From Actinomycetota bacterium (lineage in GTDB: Bacteria > Actinomycetota > Thermoleophilia > RBG-16-64-13), in assembly GCA_012523095.1 (NCBI GenBank), contig JAAYJE010000078.1:24921-88920 (forward strand): a DNA stretch of 64,000 nt. Reading direction: 5' to 3'. The translations under genes and the position numbers were made by a program. The notes below the pieces were generated by a model. That model saw only the letters and a program-made list of their open reading frames with translations. It did not search any database and was not told the DNA's origin. Positions 38,913 to 48,582 of the stretch are shown here, piece after piece (the first letter of the stretch is position 1; each line of letters opens with the position of its first letter).

Positions 38913-41900
38913 CACCTCCAGACGCAGACGCCACGCCCGACGCACCTTTCGTCCATCTGCACGTGCATTCGAACTTCTCATTCCTGGACGGCGGCAGCCG
39001 GATCGAGGAGCTGGTCTCCCGGGCGGCCGGGATGGGGCAGACGGCCCTGGCCTTAACCGATCACGACGGTCTTTACGGCGCAGTGCGTTTCGCCAAGGCC
39101 TGCGCCAAGCACGGCATCAAGCCTATCTTCGGGGTCGAGGTGCGGGTCGAATCGATGTACGGCGGTGAACCGCCGGATGACCCGCACCACCTGATCCTCC
39201 TCGCTGAGACCCGAGAGGGGTACGCCAACCTATGCCGCCTCCTTTCCACGGCCCATCTTGCCGACTCCACTCGGAAGCGACCGCCACTCCTCACCTTCGA
39301 GTCTCTTCGAGTCCACGCTGCGGGCCTCATCTGCCTCACCGCCTGTCGTCACGGCGAGGTCGGATACCTCGTCGATACAGGCCGCGACGACGACGCCTAT
39401 ACCACCCTCCTCCACCTCCGCGAGATTTTCGATGCCGCCCATCTCTATGTCGAGCTCCAATACTTCGGCTACGGATCCCGCCAGGAATCCCACGCCGGCA
39501 CGTTCGGCGGCCCCGCCACGCCTCCGGACGTCGAGACCGTATCCTTTTCACAATCTACTCGGTTGCATTATCATATTTCTACAACTTCAGTTGCATCTTG
39601 GCGCGCAGATCGGCCGACAGATACCGGCTCCAGACCTACTATCCGCCCCGATACCATCGAACGATCCGACCTTCCGCGCGGTGCTCCTCAACGCTTCAAC
39701 CCTGCCGATCACGACGTCGGCTTTCACCGCAACGGCCGGCCCTGGCGGCTGTCATGTCTCACTTACTGCGAGCGCCTCGGTCGCCTGGCCGTTGCGTGCG
39801 GCCTCCAAACGGTGCTGACCACTAATACCCATTATGCAGGAAAAGATGATCGTGCTCTCCACTTGGTCTGTCGCGCCGCCGGACGGGATCAGCCCCTGTC
39901 GGACTATCCCGGCCCGGTGCCCGGAGTCCGCTGCCTCTGGTCTCGGGCCGAACTGGAGGTCTTTGTCCGTCCACTCCTGGAGCTGCTCGCCGGGGAAGAG
40001 CCGCCGGATTGCAGACCGGGATGTCGCCCAGACCGAGCGTCACCAGATCCTAGTTATCTGCATAAATATGATAATGCAAGTTTTGTTGCATTATCATATG
40101 TGACAGAGCGCGCCGAACGGATGGTAAGGGGCGCCTGCCGGGAAGCCGCAGGGGCCACCCGCGAGGAGGCCGCGGGAGGTGCCGGCGAGACCGATAAGAG
40201 CTTCGACCCCCGGCCACTTGATACGACCGTCGCCATCGCCCGGCGTTGCAACGTCGATCTGGACCTGGGGACCTTCCACTTCCCAGAGGTGGCTATCCCC
40301 GATGGGGAGACGGCCTACTCCCTCCTGGCCAAGCGATGCTTCCGCGGCATCGCCCGCAAGTACAGGCCGGTGCCGCCTCGGGCCGTTGAGCTTCTCGAGG
40401 AGGAGCTCCGCATGATCCAGCACATGGGATTCGCCCATTATTTCTTGGTGGTGCACGACATCGTGAGGTGGGCGCGGGCCCGCGGCATCGCCTGCAGCGG
40501 GCGGGGGAGCGCCGGCAACTCCATCGTGTGTCACGCGCTCGATATCACGGCCGGCGAACCTATCCGTCACAACCTGCTGTTCGAGCGGTTCCTCAATCCC
40601 AACCGCCGGGAGATGCCCGATATCGACGTGGATTTTTGTTCGGCACGCCGGGACGAGGTGATCGAATACATCTACCAGACTTTCGGAGAAGAGAACGTGG
40701 CTGTAGTGGCCAACGTCAACACCATGAGTCCCCGCTCGGCGGTCCGGATCGTGGCTGAAGCTCTGGGGTTCGCTCCCACAGAGATCGACGCCCTCGCCCA
40801 GAACGTGCCCCGCCACGGAGACGCGGCGCGCATCCGCGAGTACCTGGCCGGAGCCTGGCCGGAGTTGCGCGACTCGCCGTTGCAGGATGAGGGTCGCTAC
40901 CGGCGCTTCCTAGACCTGGTCGAGCGTCTCGACTCCTTCCCCCTGCACTTGGGCACGCACCTGGGGGGATTCGTGATCACCGACCGGCCCATCACCTACT
41001 ACGCGCCGCTGCAGTGGGCGGCCAAGGGCGTAGCTGTGATTCAGTTCAACAAGGACGACGTCGCCGCCCTCGGCCTGGTCAAGATGGACATCCTCGGCCT
41101 CCGCACCCACTCGGCTGTCTCGGAGGCGGTGCACATCATCCGGCAGCGCACCGGGCGCCGCATTCGGCCCTACGAGCTGCCCCCCGACGATCCTGCCGCC
41201 TACGAGATCATCAGTAACGGCGGCTCCATCGGCCTCTTCCAATTGGAGTCCGCCGGTCAGCGCAACCTTGCGAGCCGCCTCAAGGAGCGCGATTTCGACG
41301 ACATCATCGCGGCGATAGCCCTCTACCGTCCCGGACCGCTCGAAGCCGAGATGATCGGTCCCTTCATCGAACGCCGTTGGGGCGTCGCGCCCGTCACCCT
41401 CCCCCACCCCGCCATGGCCGAAGCGTTGGCCGACACCTACGGGGTGATCCTCTACCAGGAACAGGTGCTCCGCATCGCGCGTGATGTGGCCGGGTTCGAC
41501 CTGGCCGACGCCGATTCCTTGCGCCGCGCGATGACCCGCGACCGCAGCCGAGAGCAGATGACCAAGATAGGCAAGACGTTCATCAGCCGCGCCGTCGCCC
41601 GCGGTGTGCCGCCCAACGCCGCCCGCGAGGTCTTCCGCCAACTGGAGGGCTTCGCCGCCTACGGGTTCAACAAGAGCCACAGCGTCTGCTTCGCCGTCAT
41701 CAGCTACGCGACGGCCTGGCTGAAGGCCAACTATCCGGCGGAGTTCCTCTGCGCCGTCCTCAACAACCAGCCCATGGGCTTCTACACCCCCCGCACCGTG
41801 CTGAACGACGCCCGGCGCTTCGGGCTGGAGGTGCGCCCGCTCGATATCAATCTGTCGGGGCGGGGGTTCACCGTGGAGGATGAGGTGGCGCCGGATCCGT

Positions 41901-43153
41901 GGGGTGCCCAGCCTGGTAATGGGGCGCAGCCCGACCGGGCCGCGACACACACCACCGGGGCGCAGAGCGCCTACGACCCCTTCCGCCAGGCCTGGACCGC
42001 CGAGCACGATTGGGGCCTCACCGAGGCCGATCTGGCCGAACTCGAGCAGGAGCAGAATGGGGAGGCGGCCTACGCCGAGGCCCTGCGGGTGACGCTGGAG
42101 CAGCTGCATAGCGCCGAGGAGCGCCGGGAACCGGGGGATTCTGATAACCCCGCGAGGGCAAAAACCGTTGGGGCAGGATCCGGAGCCGTTCTGACCGGCG
42201 GCGTCGCCACGCCGGACGCGGAGGATGGCTATACCGTTGCTGTTCCGACGCCGGCCGCCGCGCCCCCCGAACCAGGACGCGAAGCACCGCCCCGTCCCGG
42301 CGATGTCCTCCTCCCCCGGGCTCCCCGTGCCCGCGGCGGCGTGGAGCCCGGCGCCTGCCTCGCCCCCACGAGCGGCATGGCCCCCGACGCCGGCCGGGCG
42401 CTCAGAGTCGGATTCAGCTACCTCAAACAGATGGGCGACCGCTCGCTTGAGTGCATCGAAGAAGAGCGCCGTCACGGCCCCTTTTTAAGCTTCGAGGACT
42501 TCTACTTGAGGACCCGCATCGACTACCCGGTGGCCGAGAACCTCATCCGGGTGGGCGCCTTCGATTCGCTCGAGCCCGACCGCACCGAATTGCTCTGGAG
42601 ACTGCCCCTCTTGCACGACCGCCTGGAGGCGCTCGCCGGCTCCTCCGGGCAGAGGCGCGGCCAACTGCGGGCCTTCTTCTCGCCGCCGAGCCGAACGGGA
42701 CTGGAACGGCACTGGAGCACCGACGATAAGGTCCGAGCTGAGCTCGAACTCCTGAGCCTCACCGTCACCTGCCACCCCTTAGAACTCTACGAGGAGGAAC
42801 TCCGAAAGATGGGCGTCACCATGAGCTACGAGCTCCCCCAGATGGGAGACGAGGTGCCGGTGACGGTGGCCGGCGTCTACGAACGGGCGCAGAACCCCTG
42901 GATGCGCTCGGGGAAACGGACCATGTTCCTCACGCTGGAGGACGCCTACGGGCTCTATGAGTGCGTCTGCTTCGAATCGAAGCTCGCCAAGATCGCGCCC
43001 GTGGTCGCCCGAGCGAGCTACTTCCTCGTGCGCGGACGGCTGCAGAACAACCACAAGCGGGGGCTCGCCATCGTGGCTGAGGAAGTGCTCGATCTCGAGG
43101 AGGTGCTGGCGCTGAGAGCGGGGACGGGGGCTATTCCGAAGAAGGTGGGGTAG
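38909..43153 (+). CDS. dnaE2: Error-prone DNA polymerase III alpha subunit, DnaE2-like, with large insertions
   Basis: PHP domain HLHVHSNFSFLDGGSRIEELVSRAAGMGQTALALTDHDGLYG; EMPDIDVDFCSARRDEVIEYIYQTFGEENVA; GFAAYGFNKSHSVCFAVISYATAWLKANYPAEFLCAVLNNQPMGFYTPRTVLNDARRFGLEV; SOS boxes upstream. Confidence 0.88.
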   Translation: MTPPDADATPDAPFVHLHVHSNFSFLDGGSRIEELVSRAAGMGQTALALTDHDGLYGAVRFAKACAKHGIKPIFGVEVRVESMYGGEPPDDPHHLILLAETREGYANLCRLLSTAHLADSTRKRPPLLTFESLRVHAAGLICLTACRHGEVGYLVDTGRDDDAYTTLLHLREIFDAAHLYVELQYFGYGSRQESHAGTFGGPATPPDVETVSFSQSTRLHYHISTTSVASWRADRPTDTGSRPTIRPDTIERSDLPRGAPQRFNPADHDVGFHRNGRPWRLSCLTYCERLGRLAVACGLQTVLTTNTHYAGKDDRALHLVCRAAGRDQPLSDYPGPVPGVRCLWSRAELEVFVRPLLELLAGEEPPDCRPGCRPDRASPDPSYLHKYDNASFVALSYVTERAERMVRGACREAAGATREEAAGGAGETDKSFDPRPLDTTVAIARRCNVDLDLGTFHFPEVAIPDGETAYSLLAKRCFRGIARKYRPVPPRAVELLEEELRMIQHMGFAHYFLVVHDIVRWARARGIACSGRGSAGNSIVCHALDITAGEPIRHNLLFERFLNPNRREMPDIDVDFCSARRDEVIEYIYQTFGEENVAVVANVNTMSPRSAVRIVAEALGFAPTEIDALAQNVPRHGDAARIREYLAGAWPELRDSPLQDEGRYRRFLDLVERLDSFPLHLGTHLGGFVITDRPITYYAPLQWAAKGVAVIQFNKDDVAALGLVKMDILGLRTHSAVSEAVHIIRQRTGRRIRPYELPPDDPAAYEIISNGGSIGLFQLESAGQRNLASRLKERDFDDIIAAIALYRPGPLEAEMIGPFIERRWGVAPVTLPHPAMAEALADTYGVILYQEQVLRIARDVAGFDLADADSLRRAMTRDRSREQMTKIGKTFISRAVARGVPPNAAREVFRQLEGFAAYGFNKSHSVCFAVISYATAWLKANYPAEFLCAVLNNQPMGFYTPRTVLNDARRFGLEVRPLDINLSGRGFTVEDEVAPDPWGAQPGNGAQPDRAATHTTGAQSAYDPFRQAWTAEHDWGLTEADLAELEQEQNGEAAYAEALRVTLEQLHSAEERREPGDSDNPARAKTVGAGSGAVLTGGVATPDAEDGYTVAVPTPAAAPPEPGREAPPRPGDVLLPRAPRARGGVEPGACLAPTSGMAPDAGRALRVGFSYLKQMGDRSLECIEEERRHGPFLSFEDFYLRTRIDYPVAENLIRVGAFDSLEPDRTELLWRLPLLHDRLEALAGSSGQRRGQLRAFFSPPSRTGLERHWSTDDKVRAELELLSLTVTCHPLELYEEELRKMGVTMSYELPQMGDEVPVTVAGVYERAQNPWMRSGKRTMFLTLEDAYGLYECVCFESKLAKIAPVVARASYFLVRGRLQNNHKRGLAIVAEEVLDLEEVLALRAGTGAIPKKVG
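39563..39576 (+). repeat. 14-bp AT-rich repeat copy 1
   Basis: TTGCATTATCATAT, identical to 40086-40099 and inverted at 40066-40079. Confidence 0.9.
40066..40099. repeat. Perfect palindrome, 14-bp arms, 6-nt loop, in dnaE2 coding sequence
   Basis: ATATGATAATGCAA-GTTTTG-TTGCATTATCATAT. Confidence 0.95.
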
Positions 43154-43291
43154 AATCGTTACCCATCCTACCTCGCGACTGCCCCCCGCTCTACTACCCA
43201 CTCGGTGTGCGGGTCATCCCCGTCCAGAACAACCCGCTCGAAGCCGAAGTTGACTGGGTCGACCAGATACAGTTCCCCATTAGTGAGGCTG

Positions 43292-43319
43292 GGGGAGGAT
43301 GCACCAGTGCATCCTCCCC
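43292..43319. terminator. 13-bp perfect inverted repeat between convergent genes
   Basis: GGGGAGGATGCAC-CA-GTGCATCCTCCCC. Confidence 0.55.
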
Positions 43320-43413
43320 ACCGGCATCTTGTCGACCGTCATGCCTTAGACACCATGTCCACGACCGCGGCCATGGCAATGCGCAGCCCGCGGATGCGGA
43401 GGAGTCCGCCCGT

Positions 43414-44193
43414 CTACATAGCCAAGAACCCACCGTCGATGATAAGTTCGGTGCCCGTGCTGAACTTGGACTCGTCGGAGGCCAGATAGAGCACGCCGTA
43501 CGCCACGTCGATGGGTTCACCATAGTGACCCAGAGGTACGTGGCTGAGGATGCGCTTATGGAATGCTTCCGGACCCTCAGTCGAGTCCCTGCCCACCCCT
43601 TCGAGCATGGGAGTCCACAGCCATCCGGGATGGATGGAGTTGACCCTGATCTTGTCCTTCGCATAGCAAAGCGCGTCCGACTTGGTCATGATACGCACCG
43701 CGCCCTTGGCGGCGTGATACAAGAATGGAGGCGGGACGTCCATGCCGCCTACATTGCCGTAGACCGACGAGATGTTGACGATGCTGCCGCCGCCGCTCTT
43801 GATCATGTAGGGTACGGCGTGCTTCGTACAGAAGAAAACCCCGCGGGCATCGACGTTGAGCACCTCGTCCCATTCCTCCACGGTGATCTCGTGCGTAGGC
43901 TTCGGTGCCCCGGTGATGCCGGCGTTGTTCACCAGGATGTCGATGTGGCCATGGCGCTCGAACACCTGAGCGCACACCCGAGAGATCTCGTCCTCCACGG
44001 TGACGTCCATATGGTAGTACTCGGCCGAGTCGCCGCGGGCTTTGATCTCCTCGACGGTCTCCCTACCCAGTTCGTCTTGGATGTCGACCACGACCACCTT
44101 GCCGCCTTCGGCGGCAAGCAGTGAGCAGGTGGCTTTACCCAGACCTGTTGAACCGCCGGTGACGATAGCCACTCTGTCTTGGATGCGACCCAT
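43414..44193 (-). CDS. SDR family oxidoreductase
   Basis: RVAIVTGGSTGLGKATCSLLAAEGGKVVVVDI...YHAAKGAVRIMTKSDALCYAKDKIRVNSIHPGW. Confidence 0.93.
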   Translation of the reverse strand: MGRIQDRVAIVTGGSTGLGKATCSLLAAEGGKVVVVDIQDELGRETVEEIKARGDSAEYYHMDVTVEDEISRVCAQVFERHGHIDILVNNAGITGAPKPTHEITVEEWDEVLNVDARGVFFCTKHAVPYMIKSGGGSIVNISSVYGNVGGMDVPPPFLYHAAKGAVRIMTKSDALCYAKDKIRVNSIHPGWLWTPMLEGVGRDSTEGPEAFHKRILSHVPLGHYGEPIDVAYGVLYLASDESKFSTGTELIIDGGFLAM

Positions 44194-44363
44194 GTTTTCC
44201 TCCTGTCGAAGATAGTCGGACGTTTCACATGCATAAACGCCGAGGAATCACCACGGCCCCATCAGTGTACCGCCCGGAGACACTTCCGTCCGCCCAGGAT
44301 GGTGGACGAGCTGAACCGCCACTGCAGCTGAGGAACCATCCGGCTATGCGGACCACCGGTCGC

Positions 44364-46631
44364 CTATTTGGCCCTGAAGTTCCAGATGATCTGGGCCACC
44401 TCTCCTCGGGTCGCCTTACCGTTGACGGAGAAGAGGGACAGGTCGATCCCGGCCAGGAGCCCGTTGTACTCAGCCCGGGCGATGTTCGCGCCGTGAGTGG
44501 GGTCCTTGGCAGGAAGCACGCCCTTCCAACCGGCGGGAGGCGCGGGGACGGCGGAGGGTTTGAGGTCCTTGGCCGCGCGGATCACCATGGTCATCACTTG
44601 TGCCCTAGTGATGTTGGCGTAGGGCTCGAACTTGGAAGCCGTCTTGCCCTGCGCTATGCCTTTGGCCGCACATACCGCCACGTAGTTGTCCGGATATAGT
44701 GTCGCGTCGCCGCCCTTCTGGACGTCCCTGAACGGACAGATATCGCTTTCCGACACCGCGTAATCCCCACCCAGAACGATCATCTTGGCAAACTGCTGGC
44801 GGGTGACCGGGTCACCGGGACGGAAGAGACCGCCCGGAGCGCCGTTGACAACGCCGCAGTCGGTCAAATCCTCGATGGCCACGGAGTACCGATGGCTTCG
44901 CGGGATATCGGAGTACAGCAGAACATCCGCCGGGTCGCTCCCAGGATCGACAACAGGGCCGCTCGGAGAATCACTGAAAGGATCGTCCGCGGGAGGGTTG
45001 ACGACGGCGCCCGTACGGGCGATGACGGCCGGCGACTTGGCACTCTCCCGGCCGCCCACGATGGCCGTCACCTGATAAGAGTACCCCGTACCGTTACTGA
45101 AGCCGCTGTCCAGGTAGCCGGCCGAAAAGACCGGTGCCGTGTTCACCTTCTTGCCGTTCCGATAGACGTTGTAGCTCGTGGCCGCCGCCTCTGGACGCCA
45201 GGAGAGCTGGACTTGGGCACCCTTCGAGACGGCCGCCAGATCCGCAAGGGCTACATCAAGCTCGGTGGAGGTCGTCGCGCCCCTGAAGAGAGAGTCCCCG
45301 CCCGGGTCGAACGCGGCACTCACCCACTGAAGTTGGGCGCTGGTGCAAGTCAGAGGCAGGGATGCCACTCCTGCAGAGTCGGTGGTGGCGGTCCCCGCAG
45401 GCATCGTCTCTCCGCCCATGCCACGGATGGCGAACGAGACGGTCCGACCGGCCAGGGGCTTGCGTGACGACGCTTCTTTGAGAGTGGCGGTGATTGTCAC
45501 CTTGCGTCCGACCACCGGAGACGAGTCGGACTTCTCGATGATGACGAAGGTCGGAGACGGCACGAGCGCCGGGACAGGGCCGGTGAGATCGAAAACAGCC
45601 TGGCGGATGCTGGGCAGAGCTTTGTGAAAAGCCGCCCCCGGGCAGTCGGTAGGCCGGTAGTCGAGATGTCCGGCGATGTTGAAGGTCTTGACGCTCGCAC
45701 TACCGTACGGATTGAAGTACGGGTCGGAGCCCATCGGGTCGATGCCGTGCCTCGTCACCACCCAAGAGAGGAGCCGCTCGAGCGAAGCGCGGGCGGCCAC
45801 GCTGATAGGCTTGCTGCCGTAAGTGCCCAGTACGGCGATGCCGACTGTGGCCGTGTTGTAACTGTACGTATGCCCCCCGACAACCCCATTGCCGTAGATA
45901 TCCTCACCTGCCGGTGAGCGTTCATCGTCATCGGAGTAGCGGCCTTCGTACACGTTGCCCAGCGGGTCGATGAGGAAATTGTAGGCGATGTCACCCCAAT
46001 CCTGAGTGACCGCGTGGTAGTAGTAGATCGCCCGAACCAGCTTCGCGTAGTACTCCTGGCTGCCATCGGCGACTATGTTGTCGGCGGTGTGGTGCACGAT
46101 CACTTTGGTGGGAGGGTAGAAGCGCGGGGCCCAGGTCATATAGGCGGCATTCGCCCCCCAACCGGCTCGGGAGATGACGACCGGCCTGCCTTCCTCTTGC
46201 GGGGAGAACGCTGCAGTCAGAAGCAGACGAGGCACGGCGCCACCATCGGAAGGTATAGCCACCACGGTGAGCCGCTCCATCGGCACATCGGCGGCGACAC
46301 GGACGGCCACCGCGCCTTCTACAGCGTGCACCGCGCCGTAGGTCATCCCATCGCGCGTCTCGGCCCCCGCATCGTCGCGGCCCGCATCGACGGGCCCAAC
46401 GAAGGTGGTGCCATCTGAGGAGAAGGCCAGAGTCACCCGAGCATACGGGTTATCGGGCCAGTACACGGCCACATGAGCTACCGGCTTATCGAACCTGACG
46501 GTCGTCTCACCGACGGCGGCTACGGTGGTCGTCTGCGGCTCTGCCGCCGCGTGTGCGGGAGATGCGGCGGCCGGCCCGACCGACAGTCCGAGCAAGAGAG
46601 TGACGATCCCACAGATAGCGAGACGACGCAT
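44364..46631 (-). CDS. Secreted PGRP-type N-acetylmuramoyl-L-alanine amidase with FnIII-like and SLH domains
   Basis: VISRAGWGANAAYMTWAPRFYPPTKVIVHHTAD...GDIAYNFLIDPLGNVYEGRY...AGHLDYRPTDCPG; C-terminal SLH repeats. Confidence 0.9.
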   Translation of the reverse strand: MRRLAICGIVTLLLGLSVGPAAASPAHAAAEPQTTTVAAVGETTVRFDKPVAHVAVYWPDNPYARVTLAFSSDGTTFVGPVDAGRDDAGAETRDGMTYGAVHAVEGAVAVRVAADVPMERLTVVAIPSDGGAVPRLLLTAAFSPQEEGRPVVISRAGWGANAAYMTWAPRFYPPTKVIVHHTADNIVADGSQEYYAKLVRAIYYYHAVTQDWGDIAYNFLIDPLGNVYEGRYSDDDERSPAGEDIYGNGVVGGHTYSYNTATVGIAVLGTYGSKPISVAARASLERLLSWVVTRHGIDPMGSDPYFNPYGSASVKTFNIAGHLDYRPTDCPGAAFHKALPSIRQAVFDLTGPVPALVPSPTFVIIEKSDSSPVVGRKVTITATLKEASSRKPLAGRTVSFAIRGMGGETMPAGTATTDSAGVASLPLTCTSAQLQWVSAAFDPGGDSLFRGATTSTELDVALADLAAVSKGAQVQLSWRPEAAATSYNVYRNGKKVNTAPVFSAGYLDSGFSNGTGYSYQVTAIVGGRESAKSPAVIARTGAVVNPPADDPFSDSPSGPVVDPGSDPADVLLYSDIPRSHRYSVAIEDLTDCGVVNGAPGGLFRPGDPVTRQQFAKMIVLGGDYAVSESDICPFRDVQKGGDATLYPDNYVAVCAAKGIAQGKTASKFEPYANITRAQVMTMVIRAAKDLKPSAVPAPPAGWKGVLPAKDPTHGANIARAEYNGLLAGIDLSLFSVNGKATRGEVAQIIWNFRAK

Positions 46632-46919
46632 GAGGCTACCCTATGAGTTGTTGGCACATCCTATATTCTTTCGCACGAAGACGGCCTCTTTCCTGCAATG
46701 GCCCGCATTCAACGCCCTTGGGCGCGAACCGATGGGCGGAGTGCCGCTGTGCGCGGACCTACGACCGAGATGCCGTTGTGCGCGAAGCGAGCCGCAGGCG
46801 CCGCTTCCAAGCGCCCCGTCGTACCCGTCAGGGCGAAGGAGTATCATCGTCGCGCCGAGAGGCCGGCGCCACACGTCGCGCCGGCCTCCCTTCCACAGAT
46901 ACGTAAGAAGGGAGAGTAA

Positions 46920-47987
46920 GTGTCTACTCTTGATACCCAAAGGGTGTTCAAAGCCGCGGCCATCCAGACCGGTCCGGTGCTTCGCGACGCGCCCGAATGG
47001 TTCGACGTACCCGCCACCGTGCAAAAAGCGGTCGGTCTCATAGGCGAAGCATCCCGGAACGGGGCCCGCCTGGTCGTCTTCCCCGAGACGTGGCTTCCCA
47101 GTTATCCATACTGGGGCTATGACTATTCGGCGGCGCCGCTCTATCGAGATCTCTGGGCGGCCTATCTGCAGAACTCTATCGTGATCCCGGGCAAGGAGAC
47201 GGAAGTCCTCTGCGAAGCCGCGAGAAGGAATGATACCTACGTGGTCATGGGTCTGTGTGAGCGGGACGGTCACTACCACGGGCGCATGTACAACTCCATC
47301 CTCTACATCGCTCCCGACGGTTCGATCCTCGGAGTCCACCGCAAGATCTGCAATACGCACATGGAACGGCTGTTCCACACCACCGGCGACGGAGGCGACA
47401 ACCTTAGAACCGTCTTCGAGACCGAACTCGGCTATCTAGGCGGCTCTATCTGCGGGGAGCATTCGCAGCTGGCCCTTATGTATAACTGGATCATGCTGGG
47501 AGTGCAGGTGCATTGCTCTCTCTGGCCCGGCCTGGTGGGTACCAAGAACGAGTCCGACATCTGCACGCGCTCCTTCTGTTGGGCGGCGCACGCCTTCGGC
47601 GTCATGAGCCACACCTACTTCGAAGAGAAAGACTTACCTCGGGATTTCTACAAGAACAGCTACTTCACCAACCCAAGCGCCTTCTGCGGTGGAAGCGGGA
47701 TCGTCGGCCCCTTCGGCACGTACGTCACCGAGCCTGTCTACGATCAGGAGGCCATCGTCTACGGCGACATCGACCTGCACGAAGCGGACAAGGCACGCTT
47801 CGCCGTGAACCTGACGGGAGTCTACAGCCGTTGGGACATCCTCAGCCTTCGCACCGGCGATCGTGAGTACCGGCCGATCGGCGAGATGGGGTCCGAGGGC
47901 GAGCGGATCCGAGAACTGGAGGCCCGCCTTCAGGACTTGGAGCGGGTGGTCGACGGTCTACGAGCGGGCGAACAGACGGAGCGGTAG
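46920..47987 (+). CDS. Nitrilase-type carbon-nitrogen hydrolase with C-terminal coiled coil
   Basis: VVFPETWLPSYPYW, HRKICNTHMERLFHTTGDGGDNLRT, GGSICGEHSQLALMYNW. Confidence 0.9.
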   Translation: MSTLDTQRVFKAAAIQTGPVLRDAPEWFDVPATVQKAVGLIGEASRNGARLVVFPETWLPSYPYWGYDYSAAPLYRDLWAAYLQNSIVIPGKETEVLCEAARRNDTYVVMGLCERDGHYHGRMYNSILYIAPDGSILGVHRKICNTHMERLFHTTGDGGDNLRTVFETELGYLGGSICGEHSQLALMYNWIMLGVQVHCSLWPGLVGTKNESDICTRSFCWAAHAFGVMSHTYFEEKDLPRDFYKNSYFTNPSAFCGGSGIVGPFGTYVTEPVYDQEAIVYGDIDLHEADKARFAVNLTGVYSRWDILSLRTGDREYRPIGEMGSEGERIRELEARLQDLERVVDGLRAGEQTER

Positions 47988-48069
47988 AGAGTTAGGGTAC
48001 AGGGAGCGCGCGCTAGAATGGGAGACGTTGTTGCGGCTCGTGGCGGATCGAGATCCCCAGGAGGCAAGG

Positions 48070-48582
48070 ATGGAGCGGCAGAGGGATGCGAGCGGCGGCA
48101 ACCCGAACGCGCCGCTTCCTTGGCAAGCGACGATCCCCATCTGGCAGAGCTCGGTGGTACTGCGTCAACTGTCCGCGGTGCTCCTTATCGCCGTCGCGGC
48201 CGTCTGGGTCCTCATGATAATCATCACAGCCGCTGACGGAGACCTGGACCGTGCCGCCTTCTGGTCTTTCAGCCGGATCGCTCTGATCATCCTGGCTGTG
48301 CTCGTGGGATTGGCGACTCTCGTGGTGGCGTTGCTCCACCGGCGCGCCGAATATCGTTTCGAAATGGACGAGCAAGGTATCTCCGCCTCCACGGCCGCCC
48401 GGACGCGCAAGAAGAACGCCGTCATCAACACGCTCCTCGTTCTGAGTGGACGTCCTTCAGCAATGGGCGCAGGCGCCCTGGTGGGCGTCACGGACGGCGA
48501 GGCTGAACAGGCCCCGGCCCAGACGCGGACGCACCTGGGCGGCCGCCCCGCAGCGGGCGAGGTTCTCGGCCACGATGTCTGA
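48070..48582 (+). pseudogene. Truncated membrane protein (PH-like bacterial family), C-terminus replaced by antisense of HNH pseudogene
   Basis: Two TM then RAEYRFEMDEQGISASTAARTRKKNAVINTLLVLSGRPSAMGAGAL; after ~48480 the frame runs antisense to a better-supported minus-strand coding sequence. Confidence 0.6.

Noticed and set aside
40910-42475. 521-aa minus-strand ORF
   Set aside because: Antisense of dnaE2 with no recognisable motif.
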